Shown here piece after piece: positions 1-11,438 of a stretch of 64,000 nucleotides of DNA (within the stretch, counting starts at the first letter, position 1; every line of letters begins with the position of its first letter). The notes below the pieces were generated by a model that had not been told where the DNA came from, did not search any database, and worked only from the letters and a program-made list of their open reading frames with translations. The stretch covers positions 5,305,658 through 5,369,657 of the forward strand of contig NW_009799179.1 in NCBI RefSeq assembly GCF_000213175.1. Direction: 5' to 3'. The stretch comes from Neurospora tetrasperma FGSC 2508. Lineage: Eukaryota; Ascomycota; Sordariomycetes; Sordariales; Sordariaceae. The position numbers and the translations under genes were made by a program.

Positions 1-1
1 T

Positions 2-672
2 ATCCTCAACGCCATTGCGCTGGACATTCGTACAAAGAGCAGGAGAAGGGTTCAGAGGCAGAGAGAGCTCGAGGGTGTCCGTCAGACACTCGGCAATCTT
101 CACGAGAAGGCAAAGTATCTGGAGCAACAGCGCAAGAGCTACGATGACTACATCGAGCAGGCCATGGCTACGCTGCAGAACAAGAAGGGGTACGTATATC
201 AATCACCATCCCCAATGTCTCCCATCTCCCATCTCTGGTGGTTCGCATGCTAACAAGTCCTTACTTACCCCCCACCTACAGCAAGAAACGTTTCCTTCTC
301 CCCTTCACCAAGCAATACAACCACCAGCGCGAGCTCGAGCGCTCCGGTCGCGTCCCCAAGTTCGGCTCCTTCAAGTACTCGGCCCGCGCCCTCTCGGACA
401 AGGGCGTGCTGGTCTCGTGGACAGGCATCCCCGAGCGCGACTGGGGTCAAATCAACATCACCATCTCGTGCGACGAGGTCGGCATTTTTAGTCTAGAGGG
501 CAGCCGCGGCCATATCCAGATGCCCGGTGCCAGCGCCCTGGTGCCCATCGAGGACTTGCTGCAGGCGCAATTTGAGGCGCATCAGTTTATGAATTTGTTT
601 GAGGGGCAGCTGAGGCTGAACGTGAATCTGTTGTTGCATTTGTTGTATAAGAAGTTCTATCGGACTCAGTAA
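2..672 (+). CDS. Ras GTPase-activating protein, IQGAP-related, C-terminal part
   Basis: This is the 3' end of a gene whose beginning lies outside the window. Two exons are visible, 2-189 and 282-672, separated by a 92-bp intron with donor GTACGT, a GCTAAC branch site and acceptor CAG. The first exon encodes a basic, coiled-coil-like segment (KYLEQQRKSYDDYIEQAM). The second encodes a typical RasGAP C-terminal domain (Pfam RasGAP_C): it has the segment KFGSFKYSA, the EVGIF strand, and ends NVNLLLHLLYKKFYRTQ. In this family the domain follows a Ras GTPase-activating domain, and the proteins damp Ras signalling or act in cytokinesis. The PFTKQYNHQRELERSGRVPK stretch looks more like the S. pombe Gap1/Sar1 type than Rng2/Iqg1, but the catalytic domain is not in view, so that choice is an inference. 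Confidence 0.75.
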
Positions 673-2309
673 GTGGGTAGGGTGTGGGAGAGGGGAGGGG
701 AGTGGGTGATTAGAAGTAAGTAAGTGAGAGTCGAAGAGTAGGTAGAGAGTATCATGGAAGATTTGGGAGGAGGAGGAGGAGGAGGGGAACTTTCTACGTC
801 AGGGGAGGAGGGAAGAGAGAGCATAGGATGGTATGGCATGACATGCATTGATATATCTCTCTAGCCGGCTGGCTGGCTTGGGTTGGGTTACTTACTCACT
901 CTCTACACAGTTCTATCGCTTTGCATTTGAATGCATGGACGGATGGACGGGACAAACGGTGTCTTACGGAGGAGGATTAACAGTGTTGATGTTTGTCTTT
1001 GTTATTCGATTGGGAGAAAGTTGTGAGATTTTTTTTGTTTTATTGTTTTTTTTTTTTTTTTTTTGATTGATACCACCAAGAACTTTTATTGGGTTTTCTT
1101 TTTCGTTGTAGCCTAGGTTATATCACTCTTCCTTTTTCTTTTTCCCCCCATTCATACTTATTTGTTGAACCTGAAACTGAGTTGTTGTGATACTCAAGCT
1201 TTAAGAAGATCCAGAGTAAAAGCTTGCATCGCACTACATTCTATCGACGATGTACTTGTAGTCATGGTATGGTATGCTATGGTATTATATATGCTCTCTA
1301 TAGCTCAACAGCTTGGTATCTCCTCTTTTCCTCTTTTCTTTTTCCCCCCTACCCTCGTAGTTTCTTCTCAAGTCCTGCTTCGATTGACCATCTCATGATT
1401 CTCTCCAACTCACCTCTACAAAGCAGGAATGTCCAGGCAATGCAAGAAAAACCAAAAAAAGCAGAAAATTTCATAACAAATGCACACGATGCGAGAACAA
1501 TAGAAGATGGAAAATAGTCTAACAGTGATACGCACACAGCACATCCAGGAACACGTGTAGAAAGAAGGATGGAAAAGTATATACAAGTAGCAGAAGCAGC
1601 ACAATGACGCGAGCGCGGAAAAAGATAATAAGAAAGCAAGAAAGGTAGGCAGGTAGTGAAGAAGAAGAAGCTAAAAGAATGAAGGCAGGGGGAATAGGGA
1701 AAAAGAATATGGATAATCAAACACTAAAGATAAACATTACATTAAAAGAGACAAAGGTAGATAGATAAACATGAGAGGAGGAAGGAGAAACAGATGAGAT
1801 GAGAGAAAGCTTTCTTCATCCCTTTCGGTCAATCCTCTCTCCCCCTTTGATTTTTCTCTCTTTCCCTCTCTTTTTTTTTTCTTCACCTCGGCTCCTCTCT
1901 CCTCACGCCCCCCAACCAACACTTCAGTATCCCAACCTTTTTTTTCTCTCCAAGTTAAACCAATCAATCCACAAAGCTATAACGACCCCCAACTATACAA
2001 CCGCCAGACTGTCCGTCCGTCCTTCCATCAATCCATCCATCCGATCAATGCATACACCAGGAAGAACATGATGACGATAATGATGGGGGATCGGAACGCA
2101 AAATGCGCGGTACAAGAAACTTTTTACAAAGTCACAGACGACTGACTGACTGTTGCCCCAGCTCGACCAGGAAAGAAGAACCAAAAAACAGGAGAAGAGA
2201 AAAGAGGTAAAGGAAGCAGAAGTTGATGAGAGTAACAGACATTGCAGCCTTTTTCTTCCGCAATTCTTGACTTCATGCGTAGTTGTCTTGTCTTATGTTT
2301 TTTTTGGTA
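673..2309. other. Intergenic, convergent 3' flanks
   Basis: This stretch lies between the convergent RasGAP and spa2 genes and presumably holds both 3' UTRs and terminators. It contains an AGG-rich patch near 770-785, a run of T near 1048-1063, and long CT-rich stretches at 1800-1950. Short open frames here have no family resemblance and shifting composition. I see no gene. Confidence 0.6.
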
Positions 2310-5052
2310 TCATGCAAAGTCATCAGCGCCATCATTCATACCGGCAGCCGCCAACCGATCCACCTGCTGGACGAGTTCCTTGGTATCCCTGGCGAGCTCG
2401 AACGCGATGGGCGGCAGCGTCTGCGCCCACATGCGCCACTCGCGGCTCGTGGGGCTGCTACCCTGGGCGTCGAGGTCGATGCCGTGCTGGCCGGCCTCGT
2501 TGAGCCGGTCGCTGCATTTGCTTAGCCAGCGCACGACGTCGACTACAGTGTTGCTCGCGCTGCTGCCCAGGCACGAGTCCGTCTCGGCGACTACCTTGCC
2601 GACTACGTCAGTGATGATGGCGATCTCGCCGCTCAGTTGGTTGATATTGGCGTCGCTGCGAATCAGCTGGACCAGGTTCTGGATCGTCTCTACCATGACC
2701 GAGGTCTTGTCCTGGAGATAGAACTTGAGGTCCTCGACCCGGCGAGGGTCCGGAGCGATGGGTTTGCTATCGGCGTAGGATTCGCGCGGCGAGTTGGCGC
2801 TGTAGGCAGACGAGTCGACACTAATCCTGCTGCCTCCTCCTCCTCCTAGCCCTTGGAAAGCCGGGGGTTGCGCTAGCACCTCATGGGCAGAGGCGACACT
2901 CGAGGTCTGGCTTTGGCCGTTGCGCGGAGAAAAGAAGCTGGCTGAGCCGACAGGAGTTACTGTCCCATCATCCTCCTCCTCTAATTCACCCGCAGGCGTG
3001 GTGCGGATTTTGGCGGCTCGGAGCAGCTCGATGACTGCTGCAACCAAGTGAGATGCAGCTGCATCAAGCAGAGATACAGGAGAGATGCCCGCGGAGCTGG
3101 CAAAGTTCTTGGATGCGGTGATCAGGTTGTTGGCAGTCGATGATACCCGAGCCTTTAGCTTGGCCTTCTCTTGGAGAATGCTGTCGTTTTGTGGATTCTC
3201 GTCGATATCCTTAGCGATACGACGGACACTGACTACGACTGCTTTCATAGAGTCAATTACGCGCTCGGGGTTATCGTTGCGAGCGCGCTGCAGGAGCTCG
3301 TCTATCGCAATCTGGAACTTGGTAACGTGAAGGTCCTTCACAAGCCCAGAGTCTTCGACAAAACCCTTTTCCCGTACGTATTTGCCGGCGTTCTGCTCGA
3401 GTGGTACACCCTCTGACGAATCACGCATGCTGCGTAACTGTGTCTGGGTGCGTGCATATCGACTCCTCCATTCCTTGACTTCCTTCTCCAAACTCTCGAT
3501 CGTCCTCTCCAACTCCGTTTGTCTCTCCCAAGCAGCCCCGCTTTGTTGAGACAACGTCCTCATCTCCCGCAAAAACTCCTGGGCCTCGCGACGGACCTCG
3601 TCCGTTATTTGCTGCTGTTCTTGTAAAGATTGTCGCAGTTCCTCGTTCTCTCGCGCCAGATCGCTAGAGCCGCCTGATTGTCGACCATCCTCGAGTCCTT
3701 CCCGAAGCTTTCTCGTCTCGTCCTCATGCTCCTCCCTGATGCGGTCGAGTTCCCTTTGCAGCGAGTCGTTCAGTTCCTGGGCCTCTGCTAGTTTCGTCTC
3801 CAAGCTTTGCCTGGTCTCGTCCCAATCTTTCTTGTTGCCATCCCCGGACTGCATGTTATTCAGCTCCTCGTCCTTTTTCCTCATCTCCATCTCCATGTTG
3901 TCGACCTTTTCCTGCAGCTCTCTGACCTGATTTTCGTAGTCCTGAATAAGCTTCCTGTCGGCCTACGTTGAGTTAGCACATGATAGTATCCCCGAAGGCG
4001 AGAAAGAAGGAAAAAAAAAAAAAAAAAGAAAAGGGGGAACTGACCTCGAACGCCTGGCCCATAGACCTCCTGCCGTTGCCATACATATCACCACCCTGAC
4101 CTGGGCTCATAAGGTTGCCCTCGTCGTCCTCCTCGACCATGGTACTCTTGTTTGGAACGATTGTGTTGCTCTGGAATTGTTTTGGCATGGGACGCCCATA
4201 GTCGCCATTCGGCGGCAGGCCAGGAGATGGGGGAACGCCGTATCCACCATTCATCATAGGGGGCATCGGAGGACCGCTCCGTGCACTTCGTACTGAGCTC
4301 GCCTCCGAAGGGCGTCTGTGACTTTGACCTCTGGGAGGGAAGCCGCCCATTCCGTTGTTTGGTGTTCCCGAGCGGCTTGGCGGGCCACGCATCGCAATCG
4401 GGCTGGCATTGAGAGGCATCTCCAGATTGGCGAAGTTAGGATACCGCCTCTCCAACTCGCAGAAGACATCGGTGGCGAGATCGCGAAACCTAGGAGGACC
4501 TAGGGACGACAGTTTCTGACGAGCTTGGTTCCGTTTGGGATGGAAATTATCCTGAGGCAAAAGAAAATCGGGCGGAGCAGTCTCGGGCGGAGCATTAGGT
4601 CCTCTTCGGGCCACCTGTTCGCGGCGCTTCAATTCATCATAAACATCGGTACTGAGCTCAAGAAACTGCACCTCAGTAAGGCGTTGCAGCTTGTCGCGGG
4701 CCTTGTTCGGCGGCGGTTTCGGATTGCCGTCGCGTGAGGTGGCTGACAGATAGCGCTTGAGCGAAATGTAGTGGTCGGACAGAACCAACTCCTGGTTTTC
4801 CCCTTGTTGACTCTGGCTCTTTACACTCCTCGCATACATGCCGGTGCTGGATCGGCCAACGGACGGTGGAGGAGAGGGTGCCCCATTCGGGCTCTGAGGC
4901 ATCGGGGAGAAGCCGCCGTTCATAGCGCCGGCAGGGTTCGCGGAGTCGGGAGGAGTGTTGTATTGTCCGAGATTGTTGTCGTTCGGTGGATAGTTCCAGT
5001 CGCTTGGGGCGCCTTGAGAGATTGGTGACAATGGTGCATTGCGAACATTCAT
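2310..5052 (-). CDS. spa2: Spa2-type polarisome scaffold protein
   Basis: Two exons (5052-4045 and 3962-2310) joined across an 82-bp intron (donor GTCAGT, branch GCTAAC, acceptor TAG) give 886 aa. After a Pro/Ser/Asn-rich N-terminus come two Spa2 homology (SHD/GIT) repeats at about residues 117-146 (KARDKLQRLTEVQFLELSTD) and 175-204 (RNQARQKLSSLGPPRFRDLA). A long coiled coil begins at the exon junction and runs to about residue 510. The C-terminal part is helical and partly disordered. In yeasts and filamentous fungi Spa2 sits at the growing tip, binds the formin, Pea2/Bud6 and MAP-kinase-kinases, and organises actin for polar growth; that role is family knowledge. The start is the first ATG in frame, and the intron removes a T-rich tract that would otherwise be read through. 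Confident in family and gene model. Confidence 0.92.
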
Positions 5053-8000
5053 GGTATTCGTTCACCGCCCGCTTCCAATCGACCAGTCGGACGCAATCGG
5101 AAAGATGGGCGTGGTGCGCAAACGACAATGGAGGCTTGATGCAATTGTCTTGTCGTCAACCCGTGTGTGTCCCTAGAAAAGGCGAAGGTAGCCGGTTCGT
5201 GGATAATTCGCGGTGTCTCAGCAAGTAGAGGTACAGGCTCCCAAAAGACGCGGACTGTCGCAGAGCTGGTATCGAGACAAATCGGCGAGCATATGCTGTG
5301 CGCCCTCGACAGCAGAAGGGTCTCGCGGGTGTTCCTCGTGGCAGGACTTTGTGTTACTGTGGGAGCATGAAACGCATATCGGTCAACCTTTGAATTCCCC
5401 TTTTGGAGGCGCGAAAGGGAAGGGGGACAAAGGGAGCGGGATCATGAACAGGGGGGGTGGTACACTACACTTATGCGATGCCCTGCGCGATGTCGCCAAA
5501 CAGAGTGGCTGTTCCAGTTGCCGATCGAAAGCCAGGAGTTGGAATGATGGGAGAGGTTTCGCCTCAGAAAGGATGGACTGGACGACGGCTTGACTCGTAG
5601 CGGTGTTTTCAGATGCCCCTTCTTTGGATGATGGATCGTGGCGATCTTTTGGGTAGTGAAGGCTCGGTAAGTACCTATGTCTAGAGGCTAGAGGTAGCCC
5701 TCAAGGTTAACGTTCGGCTTGGCGGGGGGTGTACCGAAAGTGTGGACAGCGAGTGGACGGCGTCTTTGCTTGTTAGTGCCACTCACCTCAAATCAGAGCA
5801 GCTCTAAGACAGGCGAAGGGACGTAGCGCCGGGTAGGGTATGTAGAGTAGATGGCGTCCAGATCCAGACGGTAGATGGCGGAATTGGTGCAGTCGCAGGA
5901 CGGGAGAAAACGAGAGACCAGGACGGGATTGTTGCTCGCTCGCCATACGGTGCTCATTCCCTTTTCGCTTTTCGCTGGCCGATTCCTCACGATGCCGGGT
6001 AGCGAGGTGACTACGATTCTTGGGAGAACGACTCCTCTACTGTGTTCCGGGGCGCGCAATGGATTCAGTTGGAAATGAGGAACCCACGAAGAGCCCACCA
6101 CGACTTATCCAGGGCCGAATCCAGCAGAGCCCCTGATCATTCAAGGCCCCAATATGTACAGTGGACGATGTTCTCCGAGGAACAGTACTAGGAGGCACAG
6201 TGAATGGTTTGAGTGAGAGCGCCCGGGGGCTCTGAGCACACTGGAAATGGTGTGGCCGTTCAGCCAATCAGAACCAACCCTGGTATACTTGACCCATCAC
6301 TGCCGGCGTCAGGGGTGAGTTCCCTTCCTATTAGTCGCGCGCTACGGCAGGTACGGATTCCCACAGACAATGGAAGCCGGCGTAATTACCTTAGCTTCCA
6401 CGGTGCTTGGGCTGCCACTCAGTGCATGCCTCTACGTAATTACAACTAGTGTGGGGTGGGAGAGCGCGGAGAGTCATTTCCAGAACCAAGGTCAAACACC
6501 AACGATAGGTACCTAGTGAGTGGTATCTTGCACATCTCGAGACGTTCATGTTGTTACGGGACGATAGGAGTTGGCTCATTAGTGTCTAACGGCAATAAAC
6601 ACGATGGACGGTCAACACTCCACCATTGTCCACATTACCACGTACTGTCGTTAGACTTCTTCATGTACAACACTGAGATTTGAGATTATATAAGTGGCCG
6701 CACAAAGAAGCACTGCCCTACCAAAACCATAACAACCACATATATACGCAGCTATTAGAGGGGATTCCGAAAGGACCCGGACCGGGACCGGGACAAAGGA
6801 ACCGAGCCACCCACCATGGTCTAAATGGAAAGGGAACTGGACCCAGATCCATTCCTCGTCGGTCTCGGATCCCCTCATTTTCGCGTCTCGTTGGCCGGGC
6901 TTCTTGGGCCCTAGTACCGGCCGTCGACGTACAATGGGAAGTGGGAACAAAAAGCCTGATGTCAATCTCGGCCTGGCACTTTGTAGGCGACCGAGCAGCT
7001 GTTGTTACCTTTTCCCCATGGGAGCAATTTAAACAGTCTTGTAAAACACCCAGACATGGAACCCCCTCTCGAGCCCCTTTCTCACATGGTATCCCGGCCT
7101 CAGAATGCGTCTTCATCTCTGACGGGATCGCCAACTCCCCTTCGCATCTCTACTATGGCAGGTCTCTCATGTTAGTTGACGGTGATCAACTCTGCGCTGT
7201 TGCAGTGGTTCATCATTTTACTAAACCGTCTCGTTGTGAAACAGCCCAAGACCGGCAATCGTCTACCGAAATCAAATGCAATTCTTACTTGAGACCGACG
7301 ATATAGATATTGAGATTTATCCACATGGGTATGTACTATGTAGGCATACCGGCATCACATCAAATGCCACCTCGGCCTCGGGCACTCCCGCCCAACACCC
7401 CAACATGATATGTAGTGACAACATGCATTAGCAGTAACCTTAATGGCCTCTCGTCTTCCAAGTGTGTGTCCAATGGCCACAGCCCTATTTATCTCATTTT
7501 TGACCTTCGCGTTTGGTTGCATTGTCACAAGTAGGTAGGCCTGCTCACTGCGGGGGCACGGCCGGTTGTGCATGTTTCGATATTTTCTAGATGCTGGCAA
7601 CCGTTGAGTACCCCAGATTCCAATAAGCAAGGAAGATCTCCAAAATTCTTGTATATGTTCTTCGCATCCAAGATTGCTTATAATGAAACCGTGCGGCTCA
7701 TCATCTTATAATGCTTTTTGGGATACCATGCAGGGTACTCGTCAGGTGGGCCGATGAGCTCCCATCTCCGAGCATGTATGCATGCGATATTATTGAGTTT
7801 GTGATAGAAGTAAGCATATGCGTAGCAAACAAGATGCTCAATTGGCGGTCTGGCTGGTGGAAGAGGAAATGGCCTGCCAAATCATGGAGGTCGACATATT
7901 CTGAGAAAACCAAGAGGGGTGCGACCTCACAAAATAGCAAGTTAAAGCCAATCGTGGCAGCAGAGTTCGTAAATCCCGGATAACAACGGTTTTGTTGATA

Positions 8001-8194
8001 ATGATTACGAGTCCGAATCAGCATTATGTTGTGACGGCCAAAACGTCTTGTTCGTTTGTGTTGTCTGGTCATCAATCATGAACCCAAAAAGATGTATCCC
8101 CCCTCCTGTCCGTAACCGCGATTACGCCCGCCAGGCAATAAAAAGAACATCCAACGCCTTACGATGCACGAGCTCAAACAATACGCCTCAATGC
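5053..8194. other. Long intergenic region, spa2 5' flank / ssu72 3' flank
   Basis: About 3.1 kb with no supportable gene. It should hold the spa2 promoter and leader and the ssu72 3' UTR. Visible items are a short GGGACC/GGACCG tandem patch near 6774-6796 and an AGGTACCT palindrome at 6507-6514. The longest open frame (about 6680-7306) begins without an ATG, has no recognisable domain, and is likely chance. Confidence 0.55.
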
Positions 8195-9057
8195 TTAGAA
8201 CCAAGCCAAAGTCCATGTCGCAGGAAGATTCGGCCATCTCTCCTGCCACTCGGCCAGGACGTCCGGTACGCGCTCATCGAATCCTGATCTGGCGCCTACG
8301 CTTCCCGAGTCAAAGGCAGAAGCGCCAACCTTCTCCCGCTCCTCGGCAGCAATCTTGTTGAGTGAGTCTGCCAAATCGACAATGGCTCGCCCTCCAACGG
8401 ATGCCTCTTCATGGTTATCCTTGATATCGATGTTGATGACGTGAACAGGCCTGTTAAGTGGCGAGCCACGGTTGAGAAGATCTTCAATCACAGCATCCCA
8501 ACAGCGTTCCTCACAGGTGATGACAACATCAGCTACGCCGCCCTCCATGCCATCAGCTCCCTTGTCATCCTTGTGCTTGGTTCTAGGCATTCCAATCTGC
8601 CAGTCCTGCCATCGCTCAGGGCCCCACTTGACTTGGCGGTTTCTCCCAAGCATGTTTAGCAGTCCGTTTGCGCGATATAACCGAGGGTCTTTGGCTTCCA
8701 ACTCCCGATATATACTATCGTATGATGTTTCGTTGAACTTGTAGACATTGGGCTGTGTAATGGATGGCCCGGGGAGACGGACAAGAGAGCCTGTACCAAA
8801 CGAAATCACGGGATAATTTGCAAGAGAGAGTCGCAAGTGACCTTCCATGGAGCTGGTGAGGGTTAGACGGGGTCATCCAGTTGCGTGACGATGCGATGCG
8901 TAAATATTGCTCACCGATTCTGGTTACTGGCGCAGACGGTGCAAAACTTTAGCTTGAAGCCGCCAGAGTCTTCACGCCCACCGTTCTGACCATTCTGCTC
9001 ATTCTGGTCCGGCTTCGATGAGCTCGCAGCACCAGTTGTGGTATCTACAGCAGACAT
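8195..9057 (-). CDS. ssu72: Ssu72 RNA polymerase II CTD phosphatase
   Basis: Exons 9057-8915 and 8852-8195 (62-bp intron, donor GTGAGC, acceptor CAG) give 266 aa. The intron splits the active-site loop. Joining the exons rebuilds the low-molecular-weight-phosphatase-like signature CASNQNRS at residues 42-49, with nucleophile Cys42 and Arg48, followed by MEGHLRL as in Ssu72 family members. The later [13 protein letters not shown] segment matches the family's conserved block carrying the general-acid Asp. Ssu72 dephosphorylates Ser5 of the Pol II C-terminal domain and works with the cleavage/polyadenylation factor in 3'-end formation and transcription termination. Upstream, positions 9118-9350 look like a 5'-UTR intron (donor GTAATT, CTAAC branch, acceptor TAG). 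The N-terminal 30 residues are polar and poorly conserved. Family assignment is secure. Confidence 0.95.
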
Positions 9058-9117
9058 AGCCGGCAGTTGCAGGTGACTTGTTACTGTAGCAGATGTGGCA
9101 TGCTTGACTGGAAAGAC

Positions 9118-9350
9118 CTAGAAAGCGCAAGATGCCAATGTTAGTTATCAATGCGTTCCCTTCTGCGATACAGACATGGCAAGTGCAAAAGTGTAGGTTG
9201 TCCTCGGTACATATCAGATAAAAAAGCGTATGTAAAAGTTTGTCATCAAACGCCAGACATAGCAGGCTACAGACAGCTCCAATAAAAAGATCATCATAAA
9301 GGAAAAGAGACTGTTGACGAAGGAAGAGCGGAAAAGAGCGCAGGAATTAC
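9118..9350 (-). other. Putative 5'-UTR intron of ssu72
   Basis: On the minus strand a donor reading AAAG/GTAATT at 9350 is matched by an ACTAAC branch site and a TTTCTAG acceptor ending at 9118, 60 bases before the ssu72 start codon. Its length of 233 bp is usual for fungal leader introns. It rests only on consensus; transcript reads would settle it. Confidence 0.45.
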
Positions 9351-11438
9351 CTTTCAAGGTTCAGCTGAGCGCAAAGCGCAGACAGATGATGATTAAGTTA
9401 GTCGAAGTAGCCTGCTACCACACGTATATAACTTGTTAAAGGTTGTTGATGTCCAACTGAAACCTGTTCACCAGTTGCTGCTGGCGCGGAGATTTTGGAC
9501 GGTGAAAAGTGGGATGTGGAATTTGGAACAAATCTGTTTGGTTACCGACTGCGAGGGACAAGTGGTGGTTATACGCACATAGTGCCCCATCTCACCGCTT
9601 TCCAAAATTAGAACGTTTCAGTGTTTCAGAGTGAAATGGTGGGTGGCTCGTGCGTCTTGCAGCCCGTTGCCCTTCTTTCCGTTCTCGTCAACTTCCCCCA
9701 CCTCTCGAGTCTGCAGCGGTCCGCGGATATGCACTGCAGAATCACAGTGAGACGATCCCCAGGTAACTTTTTTTTTTCCCCAGGGCCCAAACCTCACGGG
9801 CCTCGAGCCTCGGTCACCATGCGTATCGATGCACTGTATTGTCTGAGCTCCAGCTGCCCGCTTCTCTGATCGAAACCTTTTTCAATAACTTCTTCTCAAA
9901 GGTCCCACATAGGGAATGCGCAACTTATAGCTAGTGCCTTGGGAAATTCCATGGGTACCACGTTGCTGTTCGGGACGCATTTACGGAGCCAATCACTCAC
10001 ATCGAAGGCATCGAGAACATCCAATGGTGGACACAAACATGCAGTGATAAACATCCCTGTTGGGACGGGAAGTTGAGAGTTTCGTGCGAAGTTTTTCTTC
10101 GTTGGAACATCCATGTTAACCAACAATAGAGGCACACGTAGAAAGTACATTTGCAAATGGCAGTTTTACCCGCGTGGTATATCGCATGCCTTTTAAATCT
10201 TCAATGTCCTGTTTCAATATGTGCAGGTGTTGGTGCGTATTTTGGGCGTAAAAGCAGATTCAAGTGTTAACCTCCGATGGTTGACATACAGAAAAAAACT
10301 GCAGTGTGTCCTGCAAGTTGCCCGCCTTTGTCAACGAGAGCTGCCCTCTGAAGTGGACTTTTGGGCCCCCCGTACCTAACCCCGATTCGTTACCCAAAAA
10401 ATTTGCCAGCCATCGTCTAGGTACACTACAGGATAAGCAAAGAGGTTAGGTATGTTGGTCGAAGGCGACCGAGTCCCGTCCTCAGAGGTTCGACTGACTG
10501 ATTGCAGGTGACCAGCGGTTGCTATTTGCCAATGAGAGGAGCAGGCCTAAACCTGGAGTAATCCTGCGGCAGCGCGCTTAACTTTGTCCAAGTTGTACTA
10601 GAGGTATCCCGTCGTAAGTAGAGGTAGTAACTTGATGCGGCGCATCCTCCCCCCAAAACTACCTACCTGCTCCTGCCTGAAATTCTGCTTCTTTTTCTTC
10701 TCCTCTTTTCTTCGAATCCCCCTCCGTTCCCACCATACCCTGTCTATATTGACAGCTCGCAATCGCTCATCTCAGCTTGCCGACCACACAAGGGCTCTCC
10801 ATGTCTATACAAGCTCTTTAAGCTGACAATTGCCCACCTTGCTACCCCAGTGTGCCCCTTCGCATACTTTCACCATCTTTTCTACATTGCGTCCCTCACA
10901 CGGGATCCCTTAACGAATCCGGCCTAAAACCGAAACACTCAGAATCCAGAGCCCTTACATTTCCGAGACTTCAGACGACGGACAAGCGAACCGTTGAACA
11001 AGCCGTTGGTAGTTGTGGCCGCTTTGCAAGCATCAAACATTTGCAAATCGATGTCCGTGGTCCACACAGCTACATGCCTCATCTACACAATTGGGCGCTA
11101 TAAGTTTACCGTCTCCCGAGCCCTACGAATCTACGATAGACGGACGGACATCAAAAACCACACTTATTCCCCGCCTCGACAGCACAAGGCAAAGCATTTC
11201 CGCCCGTCCACCACAGGCCGGCCAGCCCTTCCCTTCGCTGCCTAGAGGTACTCGGTCTTCTAACCAGACTCGAACCCTGGCCAAAAAAACACCCTGGTTC
11301 CCACGGCAGCGACGGTCCGGCGCCCTGGAAAGGATCCACAACAACAATTGATTGTCCGGGCGGCGCATTCCAGGCACGCCAGGCACTGCTAGGCTATAGG
11401 CTTTGCTAACCCCCTATCTTTTTTCCTTTGCCTCGACC
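9351..11438. other. Divergent intergenic region between ssu72 and the SH3-protein gene
   Basis: About 2.1 kb holding two divergent promoters and the long 5' leader of the gene at 11439. There are T-rich and CT-rich runs near 9770 and 10680-10720, but no repeat or RNA gene that I can recognise. A TTCGA-containing hairpin near 11260-11290 resembles a T-arm but has no matching acceptor or anticodon arms. Confidence 0.5.

Noticed and set aside
6680-7306. A 208-codon open frame between spa2 and ssu72
   Set aside because: It begins without ATG, has no domain, and an opposite-strand frame of similar length overlaps it; composition is intergenic.
11255-11290. A T-arm-like hairpin suggesting a tRNA
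   Set aside because: No acceptor stem, D-arm or anticodon arm can be paired around it on either strand.
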